Positions 9,290 to 18,174 of a stretch of DNA of 64,000 nt are shown piece by piece. The stretch spans positions 1 through 64,000 of the forward strand of contig JAEZSL010000297.1 in NCBI GenBank assembly GCA_023443925.1, in the 5' to 3' direction. Numbering within the stretch: position 1 is the first letter of the stretch; the number at the start of each line of letters is the position of its first letter. The stretch is from Bacillota bacterium. GTDB lineage: Bacteria; Bacillota_A; Clostridia; Lachnospirales; Lachnospiraceae. The position numbers and the translations under genes are program-made. Under the pieces are notes generated by a model, which was not told the DNA's origin, did not search any database, and worked only from the letters and a program-made list of their open reading frames with translations.

Positions 9290-9991
9290 ATGAATAAACA
9301 AAAAAATGATACGCACGGACGTGGAGAAAATTTGAAAGAGGTTAGGCCTGGCTGGCCAGAGATCCTAACTGCACTGGGCCTCTATCTTATCGGTATTATT
9401 ATACTTGGTATTTGTATGATGTTAATCCCTGACGAGCATGCCATCTTGAGAATTAACATCGGAGGTGTAGGTAATGGTCTCGTTAGCCTAGCCGTCTTGT
9501 TTGTAGCCTGCTCTTTGCGAGTTCGCAATCTGCGCGCTTTCGGATTCCGGGCAACCGGACGGAAATGGCTGCTTGTGGGAGCTGCCCTCGGGGTTGCCGC
9601 GTTCATTGGATGTTTTGTTATAGAGGGGGTGTATTTTCACTTCATCACCGAGCTGAACAACCAAGCGGACTTCCAGACGGCGGCGAAGGGCGGAGCACTC
9701 TCACTCTTCGTTTTAATCATCACTGGCGCTATCCTCACGCCCCTTGGCGAGGAGTTTGTATTTCGGGGTGTTATTGCCAATGCGCTGAACCGATATGGAG
9801 CATGGGCCGGCGTGGTCGGCAGTGCAGCGATATTTGGTATCGTTCATGGATTCAATGTCATCCTGTTCGACGCATTTATGGTCGGTATCCTGAATGGCTT
9901 ACTGTTTCGTAAGACGAATTCCGTCTGGCCAGGGGTCGTGGTACATATCGTGTATAACAGCCTCAATCTTATCTACTATTCTACACTATAG
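9290..9991 (+). CDS. CPBP-family intramembrane glutamic-type protease (CAAX protease-like)
   Basis: The 233-residue protein is mostly hydrophobic with about six to seven membrane segments. Conserved motifs are present: EEFVFRG (Glu154, Glu155, Arg159), FGIVHGFN with His186, and HIVYNSLN with His219 and Asn223. These residues form the active site in Rce1/CPBP proteases. Bacterial members act in self-immunity to bacteriocins or surface protein processing; no bacteriocin gene is evident nearby. The gene is visibly more GC-rich than both neighbours, hinting at acquisition from another genome. Confidence 0.88.
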   Translation: MNKQKNDTHGRGENLKEVRPGWPEILTALGLYLIGIIILGICMMLIPDEHAILRINIGGVGNGLVSLAVLFVACSLRVRNLRAFGFRATGRKWLLVGAALGVAAFIGCFVIEGVYFHFITELNNQADFQTAAKGGALSLFVLIITGAILTPLGEEFVFRGVIANALNRYGAWAGVVGSAAIFGIVHGFNVILFDAFMVGILNGLLFRKTNSVWPGVVVHIVYNSLNLIYYSTL

Positions 9992-10356
9992 ATCTCATTT
10001 CATGTCATATTACTGCAGAGACAGCTGCTCGGTCAAAGGGTTCAACCATGCTGAGCCAATAGAACAAGTTAGAGTTACGTATTATTGAAAGGATAGTATG
10101 ACTCTAAGGGAGGGGATTAGGTCTGATGTTGCAACGAACTGAGAGATAAAATAGAATAAAAAGTAGCAAAAGCAGTGAGTTGAAATCAGCAACACGGATT
10201 GTTAGATTTATTCATATCAGAACCTGGAACGGGAAAAGTAAGTGATTCAGATTCAAGCTACAGCAAGAAAGGTGTCAATTTCCATATAAAGGTGAATATA
10301 TTAAACTTAGCATTTTATATTAGCTGAATAATAAGTTAATGGAGGTTTATCATAAT
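9992..10356. other. Intergenic region, no recognisable gene
   Basis: The 365 bp between the CPBP gene and the beta-propeller gene hold only short open stretches (for example a frame ending near 10326 that reads NQQHGLLDLFISEPGTGKVS). None has a start with a ribosome binding site or a recognised family. The promoter of the downstream gene should lie here. Confidence 0.4.
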
Positions 10357-11406
10357 ATGGATTATAACAATCAGGCTGGAATGGCTTTTTCTATGACTAA
10401 TAATATAAATAACAGTATTGTTGCTTTTAGGCGTAATTCTCAAGGGGTGTTATACTGTTTAGATGTTTATATGACAGATGGTAATGGTACAGGCGTACAA
10501 ATAGTAGATCCGTTGGGTTCCCAGGGGTCGGTTATCTTGTCACATGATGGCCGTTTTCTCTTTGTGGTGAATGCAGGAAACAACAGCATCAGCAGTTTTT
10601 ATGTATGCCATAACGGGCTTATATTAGTTGATGTGGTACCCTCAGGGGGCATTTTTCCCAATAGTCTAGCAACTTTTGGCAATCTTCTTTATGTTACTAA
10701 TGCCGGAGATAGTACAAGTCACTCAAATGTAACCGGCTTTTGTATTGAAGCAGATGGACATCTTAGAAATATTTGTGGTTCAACAACCTCACTGAGTTCA
10801 GCCATTGTCCAACCGGGGTGTATTATTTTCGATAAGTGGGGACGAAAACTTATCGTCAGCGAAAAAGCGACCAATAAACTCAGTGTTTTTCAGGTCAAAA
10901 GTAATGGTACTTTAATTGGTCCAATTGTAAATCAATCCAATGGCAATGTACCTTTTGGAACAGCTGCTCTTGAAAATGGTACTTTGCTTGTAACTGAGGC
11001 AGGTCCGAATGCCTTGTCCTCATATACGGCAGCGTCGGATGGAACTCTAAATGTTATCAGCGGCTCTGTTTTAAATTATCAAAGCGCAACTTGTTGGGTT
11101 TGTGTTGATCCAAGGGAAAATCATGCATATACTTCGAATGCAGGAAGTGGCACAATAACAAACTACTGTATTGATCATTGGGGAAGACTCACGGTTATTG
11201 AAAGTATACCTAGCATTCCCCAAGGAACAGGTGCTCCAATCGATAGCGGCATTGATAGATTCGGCCGAAATCTCTACGTTTTAGACGGCAATAAAGGCTC
11301 AATCAGCGTGTTTAAGATTGAGCATAATGGATATTTGGATTTAATGAATGTATATATAGATACAAACTTGCCGCAGATAGGTGCTCAAGGTTTGGCAATA
11401 TTATAG
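10357..11406 (+). CDS. Beta-propeller protein of the lactonase (6-phosphogluconolactonase-like) type
   Basis: The 349-residue product consists of repeated blades (F.V.N...NSISSFYV..NG, LYVTNAGD..., LIVSEKATNKLSVFQV, AYTSNAGSGTITNYCID, LYVLDGNKGSISVFKI), the pattern of seven-bladed YVTN/lactonase propellers. No signal peptide is visible, so it is probably cytoplasmic. Catalytic identity is uncertain because many members are not lactonases. I choose ATG 10357 rather than 10339: GGAGG at 10341-10345 lies 11 bases before it and would be inside the longer version. Confidence 0.75.
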   Translation: MDYNNQAGMAFSMTNNINNSIVAFRRNSQGVLYCLDVYMTDGNGTGVQIVDPLGSQGSVILSHDGRFLFVVNAGNNSISSFYVCHNGLILVDVVPSGGIFPNSLATFGNLLYVTNAGDSTSHSNVTGFCIEADGHLRNICGSTTSLSSAIVQPGCIIFDKWGRKLIVSEKATNKLSVFQVKSNGTLIGPIVNQSNGNVPFGTAALENGTLLVTEAGPNALSSYTAASDGTLNVISGSVLNYQSATCWVCVDPRENHAYTSNAGSGTITNYCIDHWGRLTVIESIPSIPQGTGAPIDSGIDRFGRNLYVLDGNKGSISVFKIEHNGYLDLMNVYIDTNLPQIGAQGLAIL

Positions 11407-11590
11407 TAAATGCTGTAGTCTTGTCACTTTATAGTAATTGTTAAGCTATGCCCAATAAAAATTATAAGTAAGGAGTGATTTTTCAAGAGCGTATCTTTAC
11501 CCAAAGTGGTTAATATGATTTTATCCAAGCGATTGAATATGATAAAAAAGTATTTCCTTTTTGGGGACAATGGTATTCCAGTAATATTTT

Positions 11591-13135
11591 TCAGGAACAG
11601 CCTGCGTCTTTTGCCAAACTATTATTCTCTTTATTATAACGATCGATGAGAAAGGCAAGCCGGAGTAGGAAAAGCGTATTAATGTCTGTAAAATCAATCC
11701 GGCATAATTCAGTGATGCGATTTAAACGGTAGACTAGGGAGTTTCGGTGAATATATAGACTTTCTGAAGTTAATTTAATGTTACACCCCTTCTCTATATA
11801 GACATATAAGGTCTTATACAGCTGCGTGCCATTTTCATGATCATACTGATTGAGCACGGCCAGAGCAGGATGGCAGTACCGCACTAATTTATCTGGATTC
11901 TTTACTTCAGAAAACAAATCGTAAATCTGATATTCCGGATAGAGGTATACCAATTTATCCGGGTTCAGTTTATGGCCCAGCTCTAATGCTGCATGTGCTT
12001 GTTCATAGTGGCTTACAAAGCTTTCAATGCAGGAAAAAGAATGACTGATTCCCATTCGTAGCTGTTCCTTTTTTGAAAAATAATTCAACCTTTCCAATAA
12101 CTCTAAACCTGTTTCAGTATCTTCTTTTAACGGAATAACCGCAACAATCCCGTTATTATGATAAGTAACATGGGTACCGGGAATCTGTGCTTTCAGATTC
12201 TTGCATATTAAATTCTTTAAGTACGGCTGTCCGGAATATCTTGAAGAACGAAGGAATAGAACCTGCATTTTGGGTGGAAAATGAAGTTCTGTCAATCTTG
12301 GCATAATATCCCTTGATGGCGCACCGATCAGCATATCATATAAGGTCTTATGATAAATGCTGTTTTTTTCAAATAAGTCCGATTTATAGTAGGAAATGGT
12401 GTAGCTGATCGCATGGCTTACTGAACTTAACATTTCAAAATGGAAAGGAAGAAGTTTGTTCTCGCCTTCAATCATCAATAAAAATCCAATCTGGGTTTGA
12501 TTATGAAAAACTTTACTGCTTAACTTACGGAAAGGGGATTTCGTGCAGGTGACTTCTATGGCGGCTGTAGTCTGGGAAGCGTTACGTATGGAGTCTAATT
12601 CTTTTACTTCATTGATAAATTCATAACAGCAGTATCCCTTCTTTATATTTACTATCCAAAGAGGATCGAGGACAGGGATAGGAGTAGAATATGCAATTAT
12701 TTTAAAGTTCATATCACAGAACAGCAAAGAATTACCAAGCCTTACAGCGGCAGCATTAATAACGTCTTCAATGCTATGGGTTTTATCGGCGATTGCAGTA
12801 AGTTCCTCAAAAGTTCCTTTATGAGTCGCTTCAATCAGTGTTTTTGCATCGTTGAATATGGTAAATAAAGCTTCTTCTGCTACTAAAGCGATACTGCTTC
12901 CAGCAGTGGGAAGGGGAGGTGACGCAGAAGCCGTGCGTACAAGGATGCATTGAGCCGGAATAAATTCTGCATTTTCTAATTGTTTATCATAACCAAAGTA
13001 AAGAGTATTCCGAATGGTATTATCATGCTTGTTGTCAATCAAAGTAATATCCTGTATGTCTAAATCTTCTCCTTGTGATAGGATATCAATTGAATATTCT
13101 TCTGAGATTTTTTCCACAAACTGTGTAAATGTCAT
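11591..13135 (-). CDS. PucR/CdaR-type transcriptional regulator
   Basis: The 514-residue protein has a long N-terminal sensory part (a purine-catabolism-like and GAF-like region) and ends in the PucR C-terminal helix-turn-helix: YIEKGCNIKLTSESLYIHRNSLVYRLNRITELCRID. GGAGG five bases before ATG 13135 sets the start four codons inside the longest frame. It is transcribed away from the flavoenzyme/SDR pair and is the obvious candidate for its control. The dyads at 13368-13512 are candidate sites for it, which is inference from position. Confidence 0.87.
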   Translation of the reverse strand: MTFTQFVEKISEEYSIDILSQGEDLDIQDITLIDNKHDNTIRNTLYFGYDKQLENAEFIPAQCILVRTASASPPLPTAGSSIALVAEEALFTIFNDAKTLIEATHKGTFEELTAIADKTHSIEDVINAAAVRLGNSLLFCDMNFKIIAYSTPIPVLDPLWIVNIKKGYCCYEFINEVKELDSIRNASQTTAAIEVTCTKSPFRKLSSKVFHNQTQIGFLLMIEGENKLLPFHFEMLSSVSHAISYTISYYKSDLFEKNSIYHKTLYDMLIGAPSRDIMPRLTELHFPPKMQVLFLRSSRYSGQPYLKNLICKNLKAQIPGTHVTYHNNGIVAVIPLKEDTETGLELLERLNYFSKKEQLRMGISHSFSCIESFVSHYEQAHAALELGHKLNPDKLVYLYPEYQIYDLFSEVKNPDKLVRYCHPALAVLNQYDHENGTQLYKTLYVYIEKGCNIKLTSESLYIHRNSLVYRLNRITELCRIDFTDINTLFLLRLAFLIDRYNKENNSLAKDAGCS

Positions 13136-13314
13136 AGTTTCCTCCACTTTAGAAATGAGCTGTTTTAAATATATTTTTTACTATAGTGCATTGTGAACAA
13201 ATTGTCAAACTTTTATCATTCACGGTACACATTGTTAAATTTCGAATTTTAACGTATTCTTATGACATTATAAAGGCTATTGCTTAGCAGATAATCTTAT
13301 ATAGGAGCACAGCA

Positions 13315-13454
13315 GGAGTTAGGTTAATAAAACAAGAGCAGTTTTTTTAACATCCTGATTTGCATGCGTGCTAAAGCACACGGAAGGGAGTTAGGTTGAA
13401 AAACAAGAGCAGTTTTATCAACATCCTGATTTGCAGGTGTGTTAACGCACACAG
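13315..13454. repeat. Two 68-bp direct repeats upstream of the flavoenzyme gene
   Basis: Copies at 13315-13382 and 13387-13454 share GGAGTTAGGTT, then AACAAGAGCAGTTTT, then AACATCCTGATTTGCA, and each ends in a dyad (GTGCTAAAGCAC; GTGTTAACGCAC). They differ at roughly ten positions, so this is an older tandem duplication lying wholly in the divergent intergenic region. Confidence 0.9.
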
Positions 13455-13512
13455 ATAGGGAGTGCAAGTTTGTGCTTGCGCACCACAAACTTGATATGCA
13501 CAAAGAGTGTGC
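13368..13512. promoter_or_regulatory. Array of GTGC-N4-GCAC dyads (candidate operators or RNA hairpins)
   Basis: Dyads occur at 13368-13379 (GTGCTAAAGCAC), 13439-13450 (GTGTTAACGCAC) and 13472-13483 (GTGCTTGCGCAC, inside a larger GTTTGTG/CACAAAC stem at 13468-13490), plus GCACA/TGTGC arms at 13498-13512. The shared GTGC...GCAC arms suggest one dimeric regulator, plausibly the divergent PucR protein. Being just upstream of the start they could also form hairpins in the transcript. Confidence 0.6.
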
Positions 13513-13530
13513 GCAAGAATAGAGGTTAAA

Positions 13531-16344
13531 ATGTATAACAAATTATTTGAAAAAGGAAAAATAGGAAATATGATGACGAAGAACCGTTTAGTCATGTCTC
13601 CGATGGGATGCGGACTTGCCAACCTTGACGGAACGCCTTCTGAGGATATGATTGCTTTTTACGAAGCAAGAGCCATTGGCGGTGCAGGAATCATCATACC
13701 AGAGATTACCCGTATTAATGACACCCATGGTGCAGGGCTTATGAGACAGCTGTCAGTTACAAAGGACAGTCATATTAAACCCCTGTCTAAACTCGCGGAA
13801 GCAGTACATAAGCATGGCAGCAAGCTAGTGATACAGCTGCATCATCCGGGACGTGAAACGGTGTCTGCACTGATTGGCGGACAGCCGGTAGTTGCACCAT
13901 CCCCGATTCCCTGCAAATTAGTAAATCAGGAAACACGCGCGCTTACCATAGAAGAAATACAACAATTGATTTTACAGTTTACACAAGGCGCAGTCAGGGT
14001 TAAAAAAGCAGGTGGTGACGGAGTGGAATTACACGCAGCACATGGATATCTGCTGCATCAGTTTTTGTCTCCTTATACGAATAAAAGAGAAGATGAATAT
14101 GGCGGAAGTTTTGAAAATCGTCTAAGAATAATGATTGAAATAATTGATGGGATACGTAAAGAATGTGGACCGGATTTCCCAATCGGTGTTCGCTTAAGTG
14201 TTGAAGAATTTTTGGATAAGACAGGTGTAACAGAAGAGTATATTCATATACAGGATGGTATAAAGATTGCCGTTGCGCTAGAGCAGGCAGGTATTGATTT
14301 TATCGACATCAGCTGTGGATTGTACGAAACAGGTATGACCTGCATAGAACCGATTTCTTTCCCTCAGGGGTGGAGACGTGACTTACTTTTTGCAGTAAAG
14401 AGTCATGTGAAAGTACCTGTAATCGGTGTATCGGTAATTAGGGAACCAGCAGTAGCAGAGAAATTCCTGGAAGAAGAGGTAGTGGATTTTATTTCTATGG
14501 GACGCAGCTGGAATACCGATGAAGAGTGGGGGAAAAAAGTACAAGAAGGAAGAGAAGGGGAGTTACGCAAATGCATCTCTTGTCTGCGTTGCTTTGAGAG
14601 CCTGAATGATTATAACGCCGCCGGTTTACCGCCGGAATGTGCACTAAACCCCAGATATGCAAGAGAGATGAAATATGGGAATCTTGTTCGCGATACCAAA
14701 GGACATACTGCTGTTGTTGTGGGGGGCGGACCGGCTGGTATGTGTGCGGCGCAAACCCTGGCTCTTCGCGGAGTAAAAGTAACTTTGCTTGACCGCCAAA
14801 GTGAACTTGGCGGAACTGTTAATCTGGCAAAAAAACCGCCGTTAAAGGAACGTATGAGGTGGATTGCTGAGTATTATGGCGGTGAATTTCAGAGATTAGG
14901 TGTTGATGTAAAATTAAATACGGAAGCAACCCCAGCTATGATTCTTGAATATAAGCCGGATGCCGTCATACTTGCCACCGGTTCTACATCAATTATTCCC
15001 GGTAAAATCCCCGGAATTATGGGTGAAAATGTATTCACAGTAGAATCAGTGCTGTCAGGAAAAGCAGCGTTAAAAGGGAAAAAAGTAGCTGTGGTCGGTG
15101 CGGGACTTACCGGACTTGAGACGGCAGAGTATCTTTGTGAAGAGGAAAATCAGGTTACCATTATAGATATGCTGGATAAGCCTGCTCCAAATGCAAATCA
15201 TACCAATGTAGCAGATGTCTGCGGACGGCTTACTAAATCAGGTGCAGAATATTTACTGAAACATTCTTTAAAAGAGATAAAACCCCATCAGATTGTACTG
15301 GAGAGACTGGAAGATCATGCAGAAGTAGAGGTATCTGCCGATGCAGTCGTACTTTCCCTTGGATTCAGACCGGAGCAATCGTTAGTTGCCGAATTAGAAG
15401 CAAAAGGTGTTGAGGTAAAGGTAATTGGAAGTGCTATAAAAGACGGAACCATTGCACCAGCAGTCCGTACAGGCTATGAGGTTGGCAGAAAATTATTTGA
15501 GGAAGAACAAAAAGTACCAAGTTTTCGAGTTTCCAAAGAGGAAATAGCATACTTCGGAAAGGTATCCCTCATGGATAACCAGGAAGGACTCTACATCAGC
15601 TACCTTACTGACCCGGCAGCAATAGCCCGGATACTTCCTCCGCCGCTCAAACCATTTTCTATGCCGGTAGTCACCTTATCCATCTGTCATGTGAATAATC
15701 CCACCTTTGCAGATGACTATTATGAAGCTATTTTAGGGGTTTATGCAACCTACGGCAAAACACTGGGTTTATATACAATGGGGCTGGTTCTGGGCGGACC
15801 GGGAGCAGAAATGGCAGTACAGTGTGGTCGTGATAATGGAAGTATTCCAAAGAAATTGGGCGGAGAATTTGTCATTCGAAGAAATGGAGACACGGTAACA
15901 GCGGGAGTAACAAGAAGAGGGACTCAGCTTGTAGATGTAACCATGAAATTAGGTGAATATAATAGTCCGCTGACTGCCGCACTCTATCAATTCCCGGCGG
16001 CGGGCAGGCAGACCTTTGGAGGAGGGTTCTATTTCCATTTTGACCGGATGCCGGATGAAGACGGTGTTTCTCATTTCATGAACGGAGCCTTGCTGATGAA
16101 TCAATGCGAATATAATTATCAATCCTGGGAGCCTGGAACTGTTTCTCTCAATTTAAAATCAAGTATTGATGACCCGTGGGCAGAACTTCCTGTTAATACC
16201 ATAATAGGCGGTGCGTATTCAAAAAACAGTCTGCTCGTCCATAAGCTGAATTTAGTAGAAAAATTAGAAGCCGATGAAATAATGCCCTATTTGTTAACCG
16301 GACGCTATGATCGTACGGCATTTATGGAAACAGGGCGGATATAA
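13531..16344 (+). CDS. Three-domain fusion: Old Yellow Enzyme + FAD/NAD(P) reductase + acetoacetate-decarboxylase-like domain
   Basis: The 937-residue protein starts like 2,4-dienoyl-CoA reductase/BaiCD/enoate reductase enzymes (MYNKLFEKGKIGNM.TKNRLVMSPMG). An FMN barrel covers about 1-340 with HAAHGYLLHQFLSP, then cysteines C348, C351, C354 and C370 for an Fe-S cluster; the C-x2-C-x2-C spacing is one shorter than in the 2,4-dienoyl-CoA reductase pattern as I recall it. Two Rossmann motifs follow (VVGGGPAGM near 395; VVGAGLTGLETAEYL near 525). From about 664 an acetoacetate-decarboxylase-like domain begins (ILPPPLKP, SIPKKLGGEFVIRR) with candidate Schiff-base Lys774/775. I start at ATG 13531. 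It precedes an SDR gene, recalling BaiCD/BaiA steroid enzymes; the substrate is unknown. Confidence 0.88.
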   Translation: MYNKLFEKGKIGNMMTKNRLVMSPMGCGLANLDGTPSEDMIAFYEARAIGGAGIIIPEITRINDTHGAGLMRQLSVTKDSHIKPLSKLAEAVHKHGSKLVIQLHHPGRETVSALIGGQPVVAPSPIPCKLVNQETRALTIEEIQQLILQFTQGAVRVKKAGGDGVELHAAHGYLLHQFLSPYTNKREDEYGGSFENRLRIMIEIIDGIRKECGPDFPIGVRLSVEEFLDKTGVTEEYIHIQDGIKIAVALEQAGIDFIDISCGLYETGMTCIEPISFPQGWRRDLLFAVKSHVKVPVIGVSVIREPAVAEKFLEEEVVDFISMGRSWNTDEEWGKKVQEGREGELRKCISCLRCFESLNDYNAAGLPPECALNPRYAREMKYGNLVRDTKGHTAVVVGGGPAGMCAAQTLALRGVKVTLLDRQSELGGTVNLAKKPPLKERMRWIAEYYGGEFQRLGVDVKLNTEATPAMILEYKPDAVILATGSTSIIPGKIPGIMGENVFTVESVLSGKAALKGKKVAVVGAGLTGLETAEYLCEEENQVTIIDMLDKPAPNANHTNVADVCGRLTKSGAEYLLKHSLKEIKPHQIVLERLEDHAEVEVSADAVVLSLGFRPEQSLVAELEAKGVEVKVIGSAIKDGTIAPAVRTGYEVGRKLFEEEQKVPSFRVSKEEIAYFGKVSLMDNQEGLYISYLTDPAAIARILPPPLKPFSMPVVTLSICHVNNPTFADDYYEAILGVYATYGKTLGLYTMGLVLGGPGAEMAVQCGRDNGSIPKKLGGEFVIRRNGDTVTAGVTRRGTQLVDVTMKLGEYNSPLTAALYQFPAAGRQTFGGGFYFHFDRMPDEDGVSHFMNGALLMNQCEYNYQSWEPGTVSLNLKSSIDDPWAELPVNTIIGGAYSKNSLLVHKLNLVEKLEADEIMPYLLTGRYDRTAFMETGRI

Positions 16345-16403
16345 ATTGATTTGTTACATACTATGTAATTTCTATATAGAAAAAAAGAAAGGATGTCATA
16401 TAT

Positions 16404-17180
16404 ATGGAGAATTATTTTGATTTAACCGGAAAAGTAGCGGTAGTAACAGGAGCAAGTTCAGGGCTTGGCGCAGATGCGGCATTAGCTTACGCAAAAGCAG
16501 GAGCAGATGTTGCATTACTGGCAAGGCGTATTGAAAAGTTAAACGAAGTAAAAGGAGAAATTGAGAAATTAGGCAGAAAGGTAATCGCAGTTGGATGTGA
16601 TGTTACAAAGGAGGAAAGTGTTAAAACAGCAATAGAAACCGTGCTTGATACCTTTGGCCACATTGACATATTGTTAAATAATGCAGGAATTGCTGTTCGT
16701 GGCGGTGTAGACAGCATGTCTGTGGAGGAGTGGGATAAAACCTTTGATACGAATGTGAAGGGAATCTTTTTAGTAAGTAAATATGTACTTCCACAGATGA
16801 AGGAAAGTGGTTACGGAAAAATTATTAATATCGCATCCGTAAATGCAGTTGTTGCAGATAAGTTTGATGTATTTATCAGACATTCCTATAATTCATCCAA
16901 AGCAGCAGTGGTTGGCTTAACAAGAGGTATGGCAGCTTCCTATGCAAAATATGGTATCACTGTAAATGCCATTGGACCGGCTCTTTTTGAAAGTGAAATG
17001 ACGAGTGAAACTTTATTTAAGTCAGAAGCTTTTCTGAACCAATATAATACAGCGAACCCGGCAGGACGTCCAGGAAGAAGAGGGGAATTAAATGGTACAA
17101 TTCTCTACCTTTCCAGCGATAGTTCCAGTTATGTTCAGGGACAGTTTATCATCGTGGATGGTGGAGGAGCCCTTGTATAA
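16404..17180 (+). CDS. Short-chain dehydrogenase/reductase
   Basis: The 258-residue classical SDR shows TGASSGLG (15-22) for cofactor binding, NNAG (92-95), Ser145 and the Y162-x3-K166 active site (YNSSK), and ends with a normal VDGGGALV. It most resembles gluconate 5-dehydrogenase, BaiA and 3-oxoacyl-ACP reductase-like enzymes. It lies 59 bp behind the flavoenzyme fusion on the same strand with its own AAGGA site, so the two are probably co-transcribed. Such a pair could interconvert hydroxy/keto groups and reduce an adjacent C=C bond; this is inference from the pair. Confidence 0.9.
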   Translation: MENYFDLTGKVAVVTGASSGLGADAALAYAKAGADVALLARRIEKLNEVKGEIEKLGRKVIAVGCDVTKEESVKTAIETVLDTFGHIDILLNNAGIAVRGGVDSMSVEEWDKTFDTNVKGIFLVSKYVLPQMKESGYGKIINIASVNAVVADKFDVFIRHSYNSSKAAVVGLTRGMAASYAKYGITVNAIGPALFESEMTSETLFKSEAFLNQYNTANPAGRPGRRGELNGTILYLSSDSSSYVQGQFIIVDGGGALV

Positions 17181-17321
17181 ATTTAAGCCCTTTCATTGAA
17201 AGTAATATTACATCGGGCTGTTAATCTTTCAACGTTCTTATCTTTAAAACACGTTCGACGTTTTGGTTACAGACAAAACGGGACGTGTTTTTTTGCTTGT
17301 ATGCCTCTTTCTATCGTTTAC

Positions 17322-17815
17322 GGTTTCCCTAGGCGAACATCCTGTGATTTTTTTTAACTGCTTATTAAAATTAGATAGGTTGTCAAAGCCACAGTTGCAG
17401 GAGATAGTCGATATGTCATCTGTTGTTTCTGTCAGCGCTGTGCATGCGGCTTTGATCCTGAGATGGGTCAGAAATTCAATAGCACTGCAACCCGGGCTTT
17501 CTTAAGGAGTTCATGAAGTGGCTTGAACTAATGGCGCATTTAGCGGCAAGTTCGTTGATCGTGATGGAATCCATATAGCGATAGGTCATATACTCTAGAG
17601 CCGGACGGATCAGGGAAGAATAACTGATATCATTGCCCTGTAAGGAAGACAGATTATCTTTTTTTCAAAATACCAGTAAAGCTGAAACTCGTTATGCCAG
17701 TGCATAGGCACGTTGGAAAAGAATCCGGTATATGGCATTCGTAGATACTGTAAGGTAAATTTCATACAGAAAATCCGAAGGTATCAGGACAGCAAATCCT
17801 GGCGCCTTGTTTCAT
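17322..17815 (-). pseudogene. Decayed AraC-family regulator gene
   Basis: The minus strand reads, in three different frames, FTLQYLRMPYTGFFSNVPMHWHNEF (cupin-type N-terminus), SLIRPALEYMTYRYMD...ELAAKCAISSSHFMNSLRK, and EFLTHLRIKAACTALTE...CGFDNLSNFNKQLKKITGCSPRE. Together these reproduce a complete AraC-family C-terminal domain with its two helix-turn-helices, broken by frameshifts near 17763, 17655 and 17490. The rest of 17181-18174 has no gene; 17860-18060 contains AT-rich DNA before the MarR promoter. Confidence 0.85.
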
Positions 17816-18083
17816 ATATTTAGTTTGAACTAGAAATTTGAAGAGTTATATTAGAAAAGAAAAGTTGAAAGTTGATGCATAGGGTAAGCACAAAATTCGA
17901 AAGTTGATGGATTAGCACGACATTCGAAAGCCAGCTTAGTGGGACTTATTTATAAATTTCTACTCATGAATCAGCAATACAAAATAATCCATAGTGGATT
18001 ATGAAGGAGTTTATTTTGATCGATTTCTAAGTTTTATTAGAGTCATAAACATATTATAAATTTCAATAACTTATGGAATATTA

Positions 18084-18153
18084 TAAGGTACCTTAAAAAT
18101 TTTCTTGACAATACATGACTGCTGATTTAATATATAGAATGTAAGGTACCTTA
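18084..18153 (+). promoter_or_regulatory. Promoter flanked by two TAAGGTACCTTA operators
   Basis: TTGACA (18105-18110) and TAATAT (18128-18133) are 17 bp apart. Identical 12-bp palindromes TAAGGTACCTTA lie at 18084-18095, upstream of -35, and at 18142-18153, at the start of the transcript. This is a typical autoregulation layout for the MarR protein encoded immediately downstream. Confidence 0.85.
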
Positions 18154-18174
18154 ATAATAAAAGGAGGTCATATC

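Noticed and set aside
13315..13454. Possible CRISPR-like repeats
   Set aside because: Only two diverged copies with a four-base gap between them, no spacer series and no cas genes; treated as a tandem duplication in a promoter.
17263..17505. 80-residue plus-strand ORF
   Set aside because: It is the antisense shadow of the decayed AraC gene, whose minus-strand reading matches the family clearly.
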